A stretch of 64,000 bases of DNA from Bacillus thuringiensis (GTDB lineage Bacteria; Bacillota; Bacilli; Bacillales; Bacillaceae_G): the NCBI RefSeq assembly GCF_022095615.2, contig NZ_CP155559.1, forward strand, positions 2,477,501 to 2,541,500, written 5' to 3'. This document shows, in pieces, positions 9,587 to 18,121 of this stretch. The position numbers and the translations under genes were made by a program. Position 1 is the first letter of the stretch, and each line of letters starts with the position of its first letter. Below the pieces are notes generated by a model. The model searched no databases, was not told where the DNA came from, and saw only the letters and a program-made list of their open reading frames with translations.

Positions 9587-10573
9587 ATGAAAGCTATCGT
9601 ACAACAATATAAATCTGGATTTGAAGGGGTAGAATATAAAGTATTACCAGAGATAACACCCAATGCTGGAGAAGTGAAAGTGAAATTAAAATCAGCCGGC
9701 TTAAATCATCGTGATTTATTTATAATGAATAATAGAAAAGAAATGCAATTACCGTTAGTTCTAGGATCAGATGGTGCAGGTATTGTTATGGAAATTGGAG
9801 AAGGGGTTTCAGGTGCTTTATTGCAAACCGAGGTTATTATTAATCCTAGTATTGGATGGGATAATATTGCTGAAATACCTGAGTTACCAGAGGTGTTAGG
9901 TGGACCGAAAGATGGAACGTTTGCAGAATATGTTATTGTGCCAGCTGAAAATGTAGTGGCAAAACCGTCATATCTTACTTGGGAAGAGTCTGGGGTTTTA
10001 TCTTTATCGGCACTAACTGCATATAGAGCGCTTTTTACAAAGGGTAGATTAAAGTGTGGAGAACATGTTTTAATTCCGGGGATAGGCGGCGGTGTAGCGA
10101 CATTTGCCATGTTATTTGCAAAAGCAATTGGTGCAAAAGTAAGTGTTACTTCAAGAGTAGAGAGTAAAAGAAAGTTTGCCGAAACATACGGCGCAGACTT
10201 TTCTTTTAATAGTTCTGGAAATTGGGAAGAGAGTTTAAGCGGAAAGAAAGTAGATTTAATAATTGATAGTATAGGTCCAGCAACATTCTTAAAATACTTT
10301 GATGTATTAAAACCAAATGGGAGAATTGTTAATTTTGGTGCAAGCTCAGGAGATAAAATTGAATTACCATTACGAGCATTATTTTATAATCAAATCGATA
10401 TAATGGGAACATCTATGGGTAGCCGTGAGGAATTTCATGAAATGGTTAAGTTTATAGAGAAACATAAAATTAAACCAATTATTGATAAAGTATATTCATT
10501 AGAAGAAGCCATTCAGGCGTTAAATCGTATGGAACAAGGAGAACAATTTGGTAATATCGCACTTCGTATGTAA
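9587..10573 (+). CDS. Zinc-free quinone oxidoreductase/alcohol dehydrogenase family (MDR)
   Basis: A 328-residue medium-chain dehydrogenase/reductase. The N-terminal GroES-like domain has GLNHRDLFI and [11 protein letters not shown], and the Rossmann domain has an altered nucleotide loop, [13 protein letters not shown], followed by DLIIDSIG. It lacks the Cys cluster of the structural zinc lobe (about residues 90-110), as in the quinone oxidoreductase (QOR/YogA-like) branch. It probably uses NADPH to reduce an enal, quinone or similar carbonyl in the cytoplasm; the substrate is not predictable. The ATG has AAGGGGG 8 bases upstream, and no operon partner is seen. Confidence 0.88.
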   Translation: MKAIVQQYKSGFEGVEYKVLPEITPNAGEVKVKLKSAGLNHRDLFIMNNRKEMQLPLVLGSDGAGIVMEIGEGVSGALLQTEVIINPSIGWDNIAEIPELPEVLGGPKDGTFAEYVIVPAENVVAKPSYLTWEESGVLSLSALTAYRALFTKGRLKCGEHVLIPGIGGGVATFAMLFAKAIGAKVSVTSRVESKRKFAETYGADFSFNSSGNWEESLSGKKVDLIIDSIGPATFLKYFDVLKPNGRIVNFGASSGDKIELPLRALFYNQIDIMGTSMGSREEFHEMVKFIEKHKIKPIIDKVYSLEEAIQALNRMEQGEQFGNIALRM

Positions 10574-10820
10574 TAAAAATGATTTCGCAACTAGTATATT
10601 TACATAACTATGTTATGTATTCTGTATATGAAAAGTATGTAATTCGTCTTGTTTTAAAGGTTTTTCAGCTTTATACATAATTAGCCGTTATAAATAGTCT
10701 TAATATTGTCAAATGAGTACTAGTAAAATGAGAATTAGATGAGAAAAGTTTAAGTCCATTTTCATATTGATGTTGTATACTGTGTAAATCAAGAACGCTT
10801 TTATTTAAGGAGAGAGTATT

Positions 10821-11420
10821 ATGAATTACACAGTATTTCAATGGTTTAATAATTTTGCTGGATCGTCCAAACTACTAGATACGCTAATGATTGCTATTAC
10901 AAATAGTGCTGTATATGTAGCAATTTTGTTTATGTTTATCTTATGGTTTAATAATGGAAAGAAAGTCAATGCCATTAAAAAACAATACACAGTGTTATAT
11001 ACGACACTTTCAGTTATTATCGCATTACTAGTAAATGTTGTGATACATGCAGTATATTACCATCCACGTCCGTTTGTATCACATGATGTACATCAATTAG
11101 TGCCACATGCAGCAGACTCATCATTTGTTAGTGATCATTCTGTACTTGTATTTTCCATTGCATTTGTATTTTTACTTAGAGGAGAAAAACTTAAATATGT
11201 CGCTCTTATTTGGGCAGTATTAGTTGGTGTATCACGTATGTACGTAGGAGTTCATTATCCTCTAGATATACTTGGTGCAGCTTTCTTAACATTTATTACG
11301 AGCGGTTTAGTAGTGCAAAGTACACGTATATTTGAACCGATAACGAAACTTGTATTTAAAATGTACGCATTGGTAGCAAAACGAATTCCTTTTTTAGCGA
11401 AATATAATCATATAGCTTAA
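10821..11420 (+). CDS. bcrC: Undecaprenyl-diphosphatase, PAP2 type (BcrC)
   Basis: A 199-residue membrane protein with five to six helices. The phosphatase signature of the PAP2 superfamily is visible: Arg-Pro in HPRPF (about residue 90), the SFVSDHSV motif with catalytic His, and SRMYVGVHYPLDIL with the second His. This family recycles undecaprenyl pyrophosphate to the monophosphate at the outer face of the membrane and contributes to bacitracin resistance. AAGGAGAG lies upstream of the ATG, and a strong terminator follows. A second, unrelated UppP-type phosphatase lies at 54.6-55.4 kb. Confidence 0.9.
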   Translation: MNYTVFQWFNNFAGSSKLLDTLMIAITNSAVYVAILFMFILWFNNGKKVNAIKKQYTVLYTTLSVIIALLVNVVIHAVYYHPRPFVSHDVHQLVPHAADSSFVSDHSVLVFSIAFVFLLRGEKLKYVALIWAVLVGVSRMYVGVHYPLDILGAAFLTFITSGLVVQSTRIFEPITKLVFKMYALVAKRIPFLAKYNHIA

Positions 11421-11451
11421 TTCTTATAAATAACTATTTGTAAGTTTGTTT

Positions 11452-11490
11452 AAAAGTTCCCCTTTGGAAATCCAAAGGGGAACTTTTTTA
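11452..11490 (+). terminator. Strong intrinsic terminator after bcrC
   Basis: AAAGTTCCCCTTTGG and CCAAAGGGGAACTTT form a near-perfect 15-bp stem, followed by a T run. Confidence 0.92.
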
Positions 11491-11779
11491 TTGTGCATAA
11501 GAAGAGGACATATGCATTAAATGAGTGGCGAAAGAACAGCTGAGTTAGCACCTATTAAATTTGTAAGTTTATTATAAGTTAATTATCATGTGATGGAATA
11601 TTCGTAAATTTCACGCACCGTACTGTAAATACAAAAATAAAAACAGAAACAATAACTACTTTCAGAACGATTTAAAGGAATTAAAAGGAAAAGTTCGAAA
11701 CATATAGTATTGAAAGCAAAAACTACATAATTTCTAGCACACTTTTGCCGTAATTAATTGTGAAAGAAAGGAGATAAAT
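11491..11779 (+). other. Leader region of the PBP gene with one copy of a 16-bp repeat
   Basis: No convincing gene is present here. A short ATG-TAA frame at 11521 lacks a ribosome site and was not accepted. The stretch contains AATTTCACGCACCGTA (11607-11622), whose exact second copy lies just after the PBP gene. No confident promoter was assigned. Confidence 0.5.
11607..11622 (+). repeat. 16-bp direct repeat, copy 1 (before the PBP gene)
   Basis: AATTTCACGCACCGTA occurs here and again at 13974-13989, in the same orientation on the other side of the PBP gene. Its GC-rich core is unusual against the AT-rich background. Role unknown. Confidence 0.75.
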
Positions 11780-13918
11780 ATGCATAAACTTCAAACGAAT
11801 AAAGGCGCGCGGTATTTTATGGTTGCTTTTATTATTTTATTTTTTACTATGATTTTGCGTATATTTTATATTCAAGCAGTAGGGGTCGTGCATAATGTGA
11901 ACGTCAAGGATCTTGCAACTGAACAACATAATAAAAATGGTGTTTTGGAAGCAAATCGTGGCACAATATATGATCAAGCTGGAAAGGTGTTAGTACAAGA
12001 TTCCACAACGTATCGTGTTGTTGTAAATTTAAAAGGTGAAGATAAAGTGAAAAATAAAGATGAAACCGCAGGGCAATTAGCTGATGCGCTTGAAATTGAT
12101 AAAGAGGATGTATTAAAAAATTTTCATGATGGACGTACGCAAGTTGAAATCGGAAAAGTTGGTCGGAATTTATCTAGAGAATTGAAAGAACAAATCGGGA
12201 AAATGAAAATTCCGGGTGTTTCTTTTATGCCAGAGAAAGCAAGAGTGTATCCAAATGAAGATTTTGCATCTTATATTCTTGGTTTTGCTAGACCTGACGA
12301 TAAAGGAAATACAGAAGGGAAATTCGGACTTGAAAAGAGTCTGGATAAATATTTGCGCTCGACAAATGGGAAAATAGAATATGTGGGAGCACGAAGAGGC
12401 ATCCCTCTTACAAATGATATAGGAAAAATAGAACCAGCTAAAAATGGAAATAACGTGTACCTTACTCTTGATAAACAAATTAATAGTTTTTTAGAAGAAG
12501 CGATGAATAAGGCACAAGAGCACTATGATCCTTCTATGTTAGTAGGAATCATAGCGGATCCAAAGACAGGGAAAGTTTTAGCAATGTCTAGTAAACCTAG
12601 TTTTAATCCTAATAAAGGCGATATCGAATATTTTTTAAATGATCCAATCGCAAATGCATACGAACCAGGTTCAACAATGAAAATATTTACGCTAGCTGCT
12701 GCAATTAATGAAGGTGTATATAATGGGAAAGAATATTTTCAATCCGGAAAATATTCCGTTGGTTCATCTGATATTAAAGATCATAATGGTGGATTTGGAT
12801 GGGGATCTATTACATTTGATGAAGGGTTTGAAAGATCATCAAACGTAGCTTTTTCTATTTTAGAAGATCAGTTATTGAAACCAGATAAATTTAAGCAATA
12901 TATGAATAAATTTGGATTCAACCAAAAAACCGGAATAGATTTACCTGGTGAAAGTAAAAATACTTTATTATTAAATACACAAATTCAACAAGTTACAACT
13001 TCTTTCGGGCAAGGTTCTACAGTAACTCCGATTCAATTAATCCAAGCGGCTACTGCTATAGCTAATGACGGGAAAATGATGCAACCATATATCGTTGACA
13101 AAGTTGTAAATCCAACAAACAAACAAGTTATTATGGAAAATCAACCGAAAGAAACTGGAAATCCGATAAAAAAAGAGACAGCGGACAAGGTAAGGAACTT
13201 AATGGAGCGTGTTATTACATCTTCAAAAGGTACCGGTACAATGTATAAAGTGGATGGTTATCCAATAGGAGGTAAGACAGGAACAGCACAAATTCCGAAT
13301 CCTGAAAATGGACGTTATATGGAAGGGAAAGAAAATTATATTTTTTCATTTTTAGGAATGGCTCCGATTGATGACCCAGAGTTAATTGTATACTTAGCTA
13401 TTAAGCAGCCAAAGTTAAAGGGAGACGAGTATGGAGCTCAGCCACTTGCTGAAATATTTAAACCAGTTGTGAAAAATAGCCTTGAATATTTAAAGGTGAA
13501 ACCATACACGGAAAAACAAATGGCAGATGCAACGAAACGATCCCAATTAAAAGTAAAAAAATATGTCAATCAATCAATGGATACAGTAGAGAATAGTGTA
13601 AAAAAAGAGAAGCTCCAACCGGTAATTTTAGGAGAAGGAAAAATAATAAAACAATATCCCCAGTCTGGCGAAGTAATGAGTGAAGGAGATCGTATATTTT
13701 TATTAGGAAATAACGCAAAAATGCCAAATTTACAAGGGTGGTCCATGCGTGATGTTATGTATTTTTCTAAACTATTAAAATTAGATTTAAAAACTACAGG
13801 TACGGGCTATGTAACAAAACAAAGCATTGAAAAGGGGCAAGCGATACAAGAAGGAGATGCGTTACAACTAGACTTAGAACCACCATTACAACCGTTAGCA
13901 GAAGCGAATACAAATTAA
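11780..13918 (+). CDS. Class B penicillin-binding protein (transpeptidase) with PASTA-like tail
   Basis: A 712-residue protein with an N-terminal membrane anchor (about residues 14-34), a PBP dimerisation domain (NRGTIYDQAG near residue 58) and a transpeptidase domain. The latter has SxxK as GSTMK (about residue 298), SSN in ERSSNVAF and KTGTAQ (about residue 497). The C-terminus carries two PASTA-like repeats from about residue 580, as in PBP2B and SpoVD. It crosslinks peptidoglycan outside the membrane, probably in septal or spore cortex synthesis. The sequence does not say which, so no gene symbol is given. GAAAGGAG lies upstream of the ATG. The gene stands alone, flanked by a 16-bp direct repeat. 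Confidence 0.92.
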   Translation: MHKLQTNKGARYFMVAFIILFFTMILRIFYIQAVGVVHNVNVKDLATEQHNKNGVLEANRGTIYDQAGKVLVQDSTTYRVVVNLKGEDKVKNKDETAGQLADALEIDKEDVLKNFHDGRTQVEIGKVGRNLSRELKEQIGKMKIPGVSFMPEKARVYPNEDFASYILGFARPDDKGNTEGKFGLEKSLDKYLRSTNGKIEYVGARRGIPLTNDIGKIEPAKNGNNVYLTLDKQINSFLEEAMNKAQEHYDPSMLVGIIADPKTGKVLAMSSKPSFNPNKGDIEYFLNDPIANAYEPGSTMKIFTLAAAINEGVYNGKEYFQSGKYSVGSSDIKDHNGGFGWGSITFDEGFERSSNVAFSILEDQLLKPDKFKQYMNKFGFNQKTGIDLPGESKNTLLLNTQIQQVTTSFGQGSTVTPIQLIQAATAIANDGKMMQPYIVDKVVNPTNKQVIMENQPKETGNPIKKETADKVRNLMERVITSSKGTGTMYKVDGYPIGGKTGTAQIPNPENGRYMEGKENYIFSFLGMAPIDDPELIVYLAIKQPKLKGDEYGAQPLAEIFKPVVKNSLEYLKVKPYTEKQMADATKRSQLKVKKYVNQSMDTVENSVKKEKLQPVILGEGKIIKQYPQSGEVMSEGDRIFLLGNNAKMPNLQGWSMRDVMYFSKLLKLDLKTTGTGYVTKQSIEKGQAIQEGDALQLDLEPPLQPLAEANTN

Positions 13919-13933
13919 TTAAGACAATTTGAA

Positions 13934-13962
13934 GGGCCTATATACAGTAGGTTCTTTTTTAA
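13934..13962 (+). terminator. Weak terminator after the PBP gene
   Basis: GGGCCTA/TAGGTTC (7 bp with G-U pairs) and a following T run. Confidence 0.5.
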
Positions 13963-13973
13963 AAGATTTAAAT

Positions 13974-13989
13974 AATTTCACGCACCGTA
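13974..13989 (+). repeat. 16-bp direct repeat, copy 2 (after the PBP gene)
   Basis: Exact copy of 11607-11622 (AATTTCACGCACCGTA), in the same orientation. Confidence 0.75.
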
Positions 13990-14057
13990 ATTTTTATAAA
14001 AAATAATAAATAAGAGAATTAACAGTGATGTATCATCAAATATCTGATTATTTTTTA

Positions 14058-14086
14058 TTTACAGTCAAAATAATTTGTGATAATAT
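14058..14086 (+). promoter_or_regulatory. SigA-type promoter of the T-box transcript
   Basis: TTTACA at 14058-14063 and TAATAT at 14081-14086 with a 17-base spacer, shortly before the T-box stem I. Confidence 0.6.
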
Positions 14087-14098
14087 GGAAAAAATCAA

Positions 14099-14387
14099 AT
14101 GCAATGAAGAGAAGAGTAAATAAAATGAATTTTTCACAGAGAGCTCCATTTAGCTGAAAAGGAGCAAAAATTCTTTATTGAACCAAGCCTCTGAGCTGCG
14201 CATCGGAACCTATTATTCGGGGATGGTGTGACGGGAGCTCCCGTTATAGAGCTATGGTATAAGCATGAACTAGAATGCAGTACCTGATAAGGTTAATATG
14301 GCGACATATTAACAAACTAGGGTGGCACCGCGATGATAAATCTCGTCCCTAAGACTAAAAGTCTTGGGGGTGGGATTTTTTTATTGT
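14099..14387 (+). ncRNA. T-box leader with terminator, probably tRNA-Gln responsive
   Basis: The leader shows the T-box elements in order: the AGTA loop-E strand in stem I (near 14114), GAACCAAG specifier region (14180-14187), CTGAGC at the base of stem I, the T-box sequence CTAGGGTGGCACCGCG (14317-14332), and a terminator (CGTCCCTAAGACT with AGTCTTGGGGGTGGGA, then a T run to 14387). T-box RNAs sense uncharged tRNA. Aligning the loop as GAA-N-codon-purine, as in glyQS leaders, gives CAA (Gln). The bulge UGGC pairs with a tRNA discriminator G, which fits tRNA-Gln and not the alternative readings ACC (Thr) or CCA (Pro). The codon call is inference. Confidence 0.92.
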
Positions 14388-14418
14388 TTTAAAACAATTT
14401 GGAAAGCGGGGGCCTAAA

Positions 14419-15657
14419 ATGAAAAACTTACTTAAAGATTGGAAATATCCATTATTACTACTGTCTGGCGTTGGTATTGCGAATTTAGGGGCATGGATAT
14501 ACTTAATAGCACTGAATGTACTTGTCTATCACATGGGAGGCTCAGCCTTAGCTGTTGCTACTTTATATGTAATTAACCCATTAGCTGCTTTATTTACAAA
14601 TGCTTGGTCAGGAAGTATGATTGATCGTTTAAATAAGCGGAAATTAATGATTCACCTCGATATATATCGCGCGGTATTTATCGCTATTTTACCTTTACTT
14701 CCGTCACTTTGGATGGTTTATGTATTCGTATTCTTTATTAGTATGGCCAATGCGATTTATGAACCAACTGCGATGACGTATATGACGAAATTAATACCAG
14801 TTGAACATAGACAACGTTTCAACTCATTACGTAGTTTAATAGGGTCTGGTGCTTCTGTAATTGGTCCAGCGATAGCGGGAGTATTGTTAATAGCAAGTAC
14901 ACCAGAGTTTGCTATATATATGAATGCTATAGCATTTCTCGTATCAGGAGTAATTACATTGCTGTTACCTAATCTTGATAAAAAATCCGATATTAATACG
15001 TCAAATGTCAAGTTATCTTTAGCTATAATAAAAAAAGATTGGAACATCGTTTTAAATTTCAGTAAAAAATCTTTATATATCGTTTTTGTGTACTTCTTAT
15101 TTCAAGGGATGATGGTATTAGTTGCCGCAAATGATTCACTTGAATTATCATTTGCGAAAGAAGTTTTATTGTTAACAGATAGTGAATATGGCTTTTTAGT
15201 TAGTATCGCTGGAGCTGGGTTTATTTTAGGAGCCATAACAAATACAATTTTATCAAAAAAATTAACACCTTCATTTTTAATTGGAATAGGATCGTTATTC
15301 ATTGCAATCGGTTATTTAATTTATGCTTTTTCAAATGAGTTTTTAATGGCTGCTATCGGATTCTTTATTTTATCTTTCTCTATGGCGTATGCAAATACAG
15401 GATTTAACACCTTTTATCAAAATAATGTCCCTGTCCATATCATGGGACGGATTGGGAGTATATATGGGCTTGTGATTGCGGGCATCACCATTTTAATTAC
15501 GATTCTATTCGGAGTTGCCACTCAATTTATTTCTATACAACTTGTCGTTATCGTAGGGTCATTGGTAATGCTACTTGTAACTATCATATTGTGTGTATTT
15601 ACTTTATTGCCCTCATATTTTAAAGTGCATTCCTCTGAGTCAATTAATTCAAAATAG
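14419..15657 (+). CDS. MFS transporter under T-box control
   Basis: A 412-residue permease with about 12 membrane helices. The MFS loop motif between helices 2 and 3 reads GSMIDRLNKRKLM, and there are typical proline/glycine-rich helices in both halves. It belongs to the drug-efflux-like MFS_1/MFS_3 group, whose substrates cannot be read from sequence. Placement directly behind a T-box implies induction when an amino acid is scarce. An amino acid, peptide, or antibiotic that inhibits tRNA charging could be the relevant substrate. The ATG at 14419 has a GCGGGGG site, and the gene ends 28 bases before an unusual hairpin array. Confidence 0.88.
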   Translation: MKNLLKDWKYPLLLLSGVGIANLGAWIYLIALNVLVYHMGGSALAVATLYVINPLAALFTNAWSGSMIDRLNKRKLMIHLDIYRAVFIAILPLLPSLWMVYVFVFFISMANAIYEPTAMTYMTKLIPVEHRQRFNSLRSLIGSGASVIGPAIAGVLLIASTPEFAIYMNAIAFLVSGVITLLLPNLDKKSDINTSNVKLSLAIIKKDWNIVLNFSKKSLYIVFVYFLFQGMMVLVAANDSLELSFAKEVLLLTDSEYGFLVSIAGAGFILGAITNTILSKKLTPSFLIGIGSLFIAIGYLIYAFSNEFLMAAIGFFILSFSMAYANTGFNTFYQNNVPVHIMGRIGSIYGLVIAGITILITILFGVATQFISIQLVVIVGSLVMLLVTIILCVFTLLPSYFKVHSSESINSK

Positions 15658-15685
15658 TTCTCTTGGTTTTGATTTACGGTATTCA

Positions 15686-15753
15686 ATAGGAGGGTTCACC
15701 CTCCTATATATGGAAATATACGAAGGGTGAACAATATTGATAAACGAGGGTGG
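15686..15753 (+). promoter_or_regulatory. Competing hairpins leading into the ribosome site of the serine hydrolase gene
   Basis: ATAGGAGGG (15686-15694) pairs with CCCTCCTAT (15699-15707). An overlapping segment GTTCACCCT (15694-15702) pairs perfectly with AGGGTGAAC (15724-15732). CACCCTC (15697-15703) is also complementary to GAGGGTG (15746-15752), the ribosome site of the next gene. These pairings exclude one another. The first hairpin lacks a T run and is not a normal terminator. A regulatory switch is inferred, not shown. Confidence 0.55.
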
Positions 15754-15761
15754 TTTTTGTA

Positions 15762-16784
15762 ATGAAAACAAAAGATCGAATAGACAGTATTGTAAAAGAA
15801 ATGCAGCGGCATATAGATTTCTCTGGGGTAATTTTAGTGAAAGAAGAAAAAGGCATAGCCTATGAAGAGGCGTTTGGTTACGCAAATCGAAATGAATGTA
15901 TAAACAATATGCTACAAACAAAGTTCGGAATTGCCTCCGGTTGTAAAATATTCACTGCCATCGGTATCTGTCAACTTGTTGAAAAAGGTGTAATTACTTT
16001 TCATACAAAGTTAAAAGATTGTTTAAGTATTAAATTTCCAAATTTTAATGAAGATATTACAATACATCATCTTCTGACACATAGTTCGGGTATTCCGGAT
16101 TATTTTGATGAAAGTATTATGGATAACTTTGAGGAGCTTTGGAAAGAAACTCCTATGTATCTTTTAAAAAGTTTAAAAGACTTTTTACCACTATTTCAAG
16201 ACAGAGATATGAAGTTTGCACCAGGAAGTAAGTTTCACTACAACAATGCAGGGTTTATCATACTTGGATTAATAATCGAAGAACAGACAGGGCTTAAATT
16301 TACGGAGTATATAGAAAAAAACATATTTAAACCAATCGATATGAATGATTCTGGCTATTTCTCTTTAGATAGATTACCAAGACACACAGCTCTCGGATAT
16401 ATACAAGATGAAATTAGCCAGACTTGGAGAACAAATGCTTACTCTATTCCGATAAAAGGTGGTTCTGATGGTGGAGCTTTTATTACTGCGCCAGACATGC
16501 TGAAGTTTTGGGAAGCGTTATTTAACTATGAAATCATAAGCCGAGAATATACAAAAATACTTTTAACTCCTCATATCCAAGTAAATAATAATCAATCTTA
16601 CGGCTATGGAATATGGATTGAAACAAGAGAAAACAAGATATTTAAATTTCATGTAATGGGATATGATCCTGGCGTCAGTTTTCGTTCGGCCGTATATCCA
16701 GGCTTAGGAATTACATTAGTTATTCCATCAAATAAAGGAGCAGGACCCGAAAAATTAATGACAGAAATAGAAGGAGCTTTTTAA
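15762..16784 (+). CDS. Serine hydrolase of the beta-lactamase/class C PBP-like family
   Basis: A 340-residue protein without an obvious signal peptide. The catalytic SxxK is SGCK (about residue 53), the second motif YNN is in HYNNAGFII, and the family block HHLLTHSSGIPDYF is clear. Members include esterases, D-aminopeptidases and PBP-like proteins. The cytoplasmic or membrane location and substrate are unknown. I chose ATG 15762 because GAGGGTGG lies about 8 bases before it. An in-frame GTG at 15750 is inside that site. The GNAT gene begins 4 bases after its stop, so they probably form an operon. Confidence 0.88.
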   Translation: MKTKDRIDSIVKEMQRHIDFSGVILVKEEKGIAYEEAFGYANRNECINNMLQTKFGIASGCKIFTAIGICQLVEKGVITFHTKLKDCLSIKFPNFNEDITIHHLLTHSSGIPDYFDESIMDNFEELWKETPMYLLKSLKDFLPLFQDRDMKFAPGSKFHYNNAGFIILGLIIEEQTGLKFTEYIEKNIFKPIDMNDSGYFSLDRLPRHTALGYIQDEISQTWRTNAYSIPIKGGSDGGAFITAPDMLKFWEALFNYEIISREYTKILLTPHIQVNNNQSYGYGIWIETRENKIFKFHVMGYDPGVSFRSAVYPGLGITLVIPSNKGAGPEKLMTEIEGAF

Positions 16785-16788
16785 TTAT

Positions 16789-17382
16789 ATGGATATAGAA
16801 ATTAGAGCGTATAAAAAATCGGATGAAACAGGATGGCTTCGTTGTCGTGTGTTATCTTTTTTAGATACAGCATATTACGATAACGTATTTAGAGAAAAGG
16901 AAAAATATGAACATCCTGCTATTGAATTAGTAGCTGTATATGAAAATCAAATTGTGGGTTTAATAGATATCGAATATGAATTAGAAGAACGTACAGTTTG
17001 TTCAAGAGGAACTGGTCTTGGCGGTATGATTTGGCATATTGCAGTTCATCCGGATTTCCGTAGAATGAAGATTGCTAATCAACTATTAAATGAGGCAGAG
17101 CAGTTAGCGAAAGAACTTAACCTAAATCGATTTGAAGCATGGACTAGGGACAACCTATGGGTACATGGATGGTATGAAAAGAACGGATTTGTAAACGTAG
17201 ATTCATATTTACACGTATACTCCGATCATACAGACGAGATCAAAGGTGTAATGAAAAGTAATATAAATCAGCTATTTCCAGTTCAAACATTTGCTCATTA
17301 TACAGGTGAAAATAAAGAAGAGATAAGAAATCAATTTAAACGAGTTCATGATTGTTTTTGTTTTGAAAAGTATTTTAGCTAA
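16789..17382 (+). CDS. GNAT family N-acetyltransferase
   Basis: A 197-residue acetyltransferase with the GNAT core: beta-4 and motif A around HIAVHPDFRRMKIANQLL (about residues 83-102, the acetyl-CoA pyrophosphate loop, somewhat divergent), then EAWTRDNLWVHGWYEKNGF. The substrate is unknown. It starts 4 bases after the serine hydrolase stop and uses the AAGGAG at the end of that gene as its ribosome site, so expression is probably coupled. A double hairpin terminator follows. Confidence 0.88.
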   Translation: MDIEIRAYKKSDETGWLRCRVLSFLDTAYYDNVFREKEKYEHPAIELVAVYENQIVGLIDIEYELEERTVCSRGTGLGGMIWHIAVHPDFRRMKIANQLLNEAEQLAKELNLNRFEAWTRDNLWVHGWYEKNGFVNVDSYLHVYSDHTDEIKGVMKSNINQLFPVQTFAHYTGENKEEIRNQFKRVHDCFCFEKYFS

Positions 17383-17386
17383 CTAA

Positions 17387-17450
17387 AGTACCTTTATTTA
17401 TAAAATAAAGGTACTAAAGACGTACGAGTAAAAAGTACGTCTTTTTATTT
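17387..17450 (+). terminator. Tandem hairpin terminator
   Basis: A perfect stem AGTACCTTTATTT/AAATAAAGGTACT (17387-17415) is followed at once by a second hairpin AAGACGTAC/GTACGTCTT (17417-17443) with a T-rich tail. Confidence 0.88.
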
Positions 17451-17587
17451 TTAAAAATAATTCTTAAGACTGATGGGAAATCACATTCCACATCATACAA
17501 TTGAAAGTAGCTATCGTATTTCAATTATGAAATGAAAAGAAGCAAATATAATTTTTAAAGGTAAACAACTATATAGGAGGACTTTAA

Positions 17588-18043
17588 ATGGACATTGTAC
17601 TTGTTATTCTTATTATTGTTTTAATGCAAAGTAAAGAACGAAAAGTAAAAGTAAATCGCATTTGGCTTGTTCCAGCTTTATTGTGTTTTGTAACAGGTCA
17701 GTCCCTTATTCATATGGGGCAAATAACTTTGCTGCAAGGACTATTGTTAGTTATAATGCTTGGAATCGGCTTATGTCTTGGAATTATACGGGGAAAAGCT
17801 CTGGAATTTCGATTAGATAGTGAAACAGGTCATGTATTACGAAGAGGAAACTGGTTAAGTACATTGATTCTTCTTGTTGTTTTAGTTGCGAAAATCGTAA
17901 TTAAGCAAAGTATGTTTTCAGGTAGTACGCACCAGACATTAATGTTTGTAACGAATGCCTTTTTATGTATCACATTAGGTACCGTGATTAGTAGACGTTA
18001 TTACATTTGGAAAAAATATAATGAATTAACTCAAAAAGGATAA
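17588..18043 (+). CDS. CcdC-like membrane protein (DUF1453 family)
   Basis: A 151-residue membrane protein with four predicted helices (about residues 1-13, 25-45, 48-65, 93-110 and a last one near 120-138). It has the family motif QSKERKVKVNRIW after the first helix and RGNWLSTLILL in the middle, as in CcdC/DUF1453 proteins. Some relatives are named for cytochrome c biogenesis, but this standalone copy has no such neighbours and its role is unknown. AGGAGG lies 8 bases before the ATG. Confidence 0.75.
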   Translation: MDIVLVILIIVLMQSKERKVKVNRIWLVPALLCFVTGQSLIHMGQITLLQGLLLVIMLGIGLCLGIIRGKALEFRLDSETGHVLRRGNWLSTLILLVVLVAKIVIKQSMFSGSTHQTLMFVTNAFLCITLGTVISRRYYIWKKYNELTQKG

Positions 18044-18121
18044 AATATACATCCCTTGTTTATCAATACAGTGAACGGTAATACTAAATAACATTGAACT
18101 TTTACAACAAGGGATGATAAT

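Noticed and set aside
11521..11577. 18-codon ATG frame before the PBP gene
   Set aside because: No ribosome binding site and no recognisable content.
12170..12478. Minus-strand 102-codon ORF in the PBP gene
   Set aside because: Complementary to a strongly coding region and lacking start signals.
15649..15921. Minus-strand 90-codon ORF at the start of the serine hydrolase gene
   Set aside because: Overlaps hydrolase coding sequence and the hairpin leader; no ribosome site.
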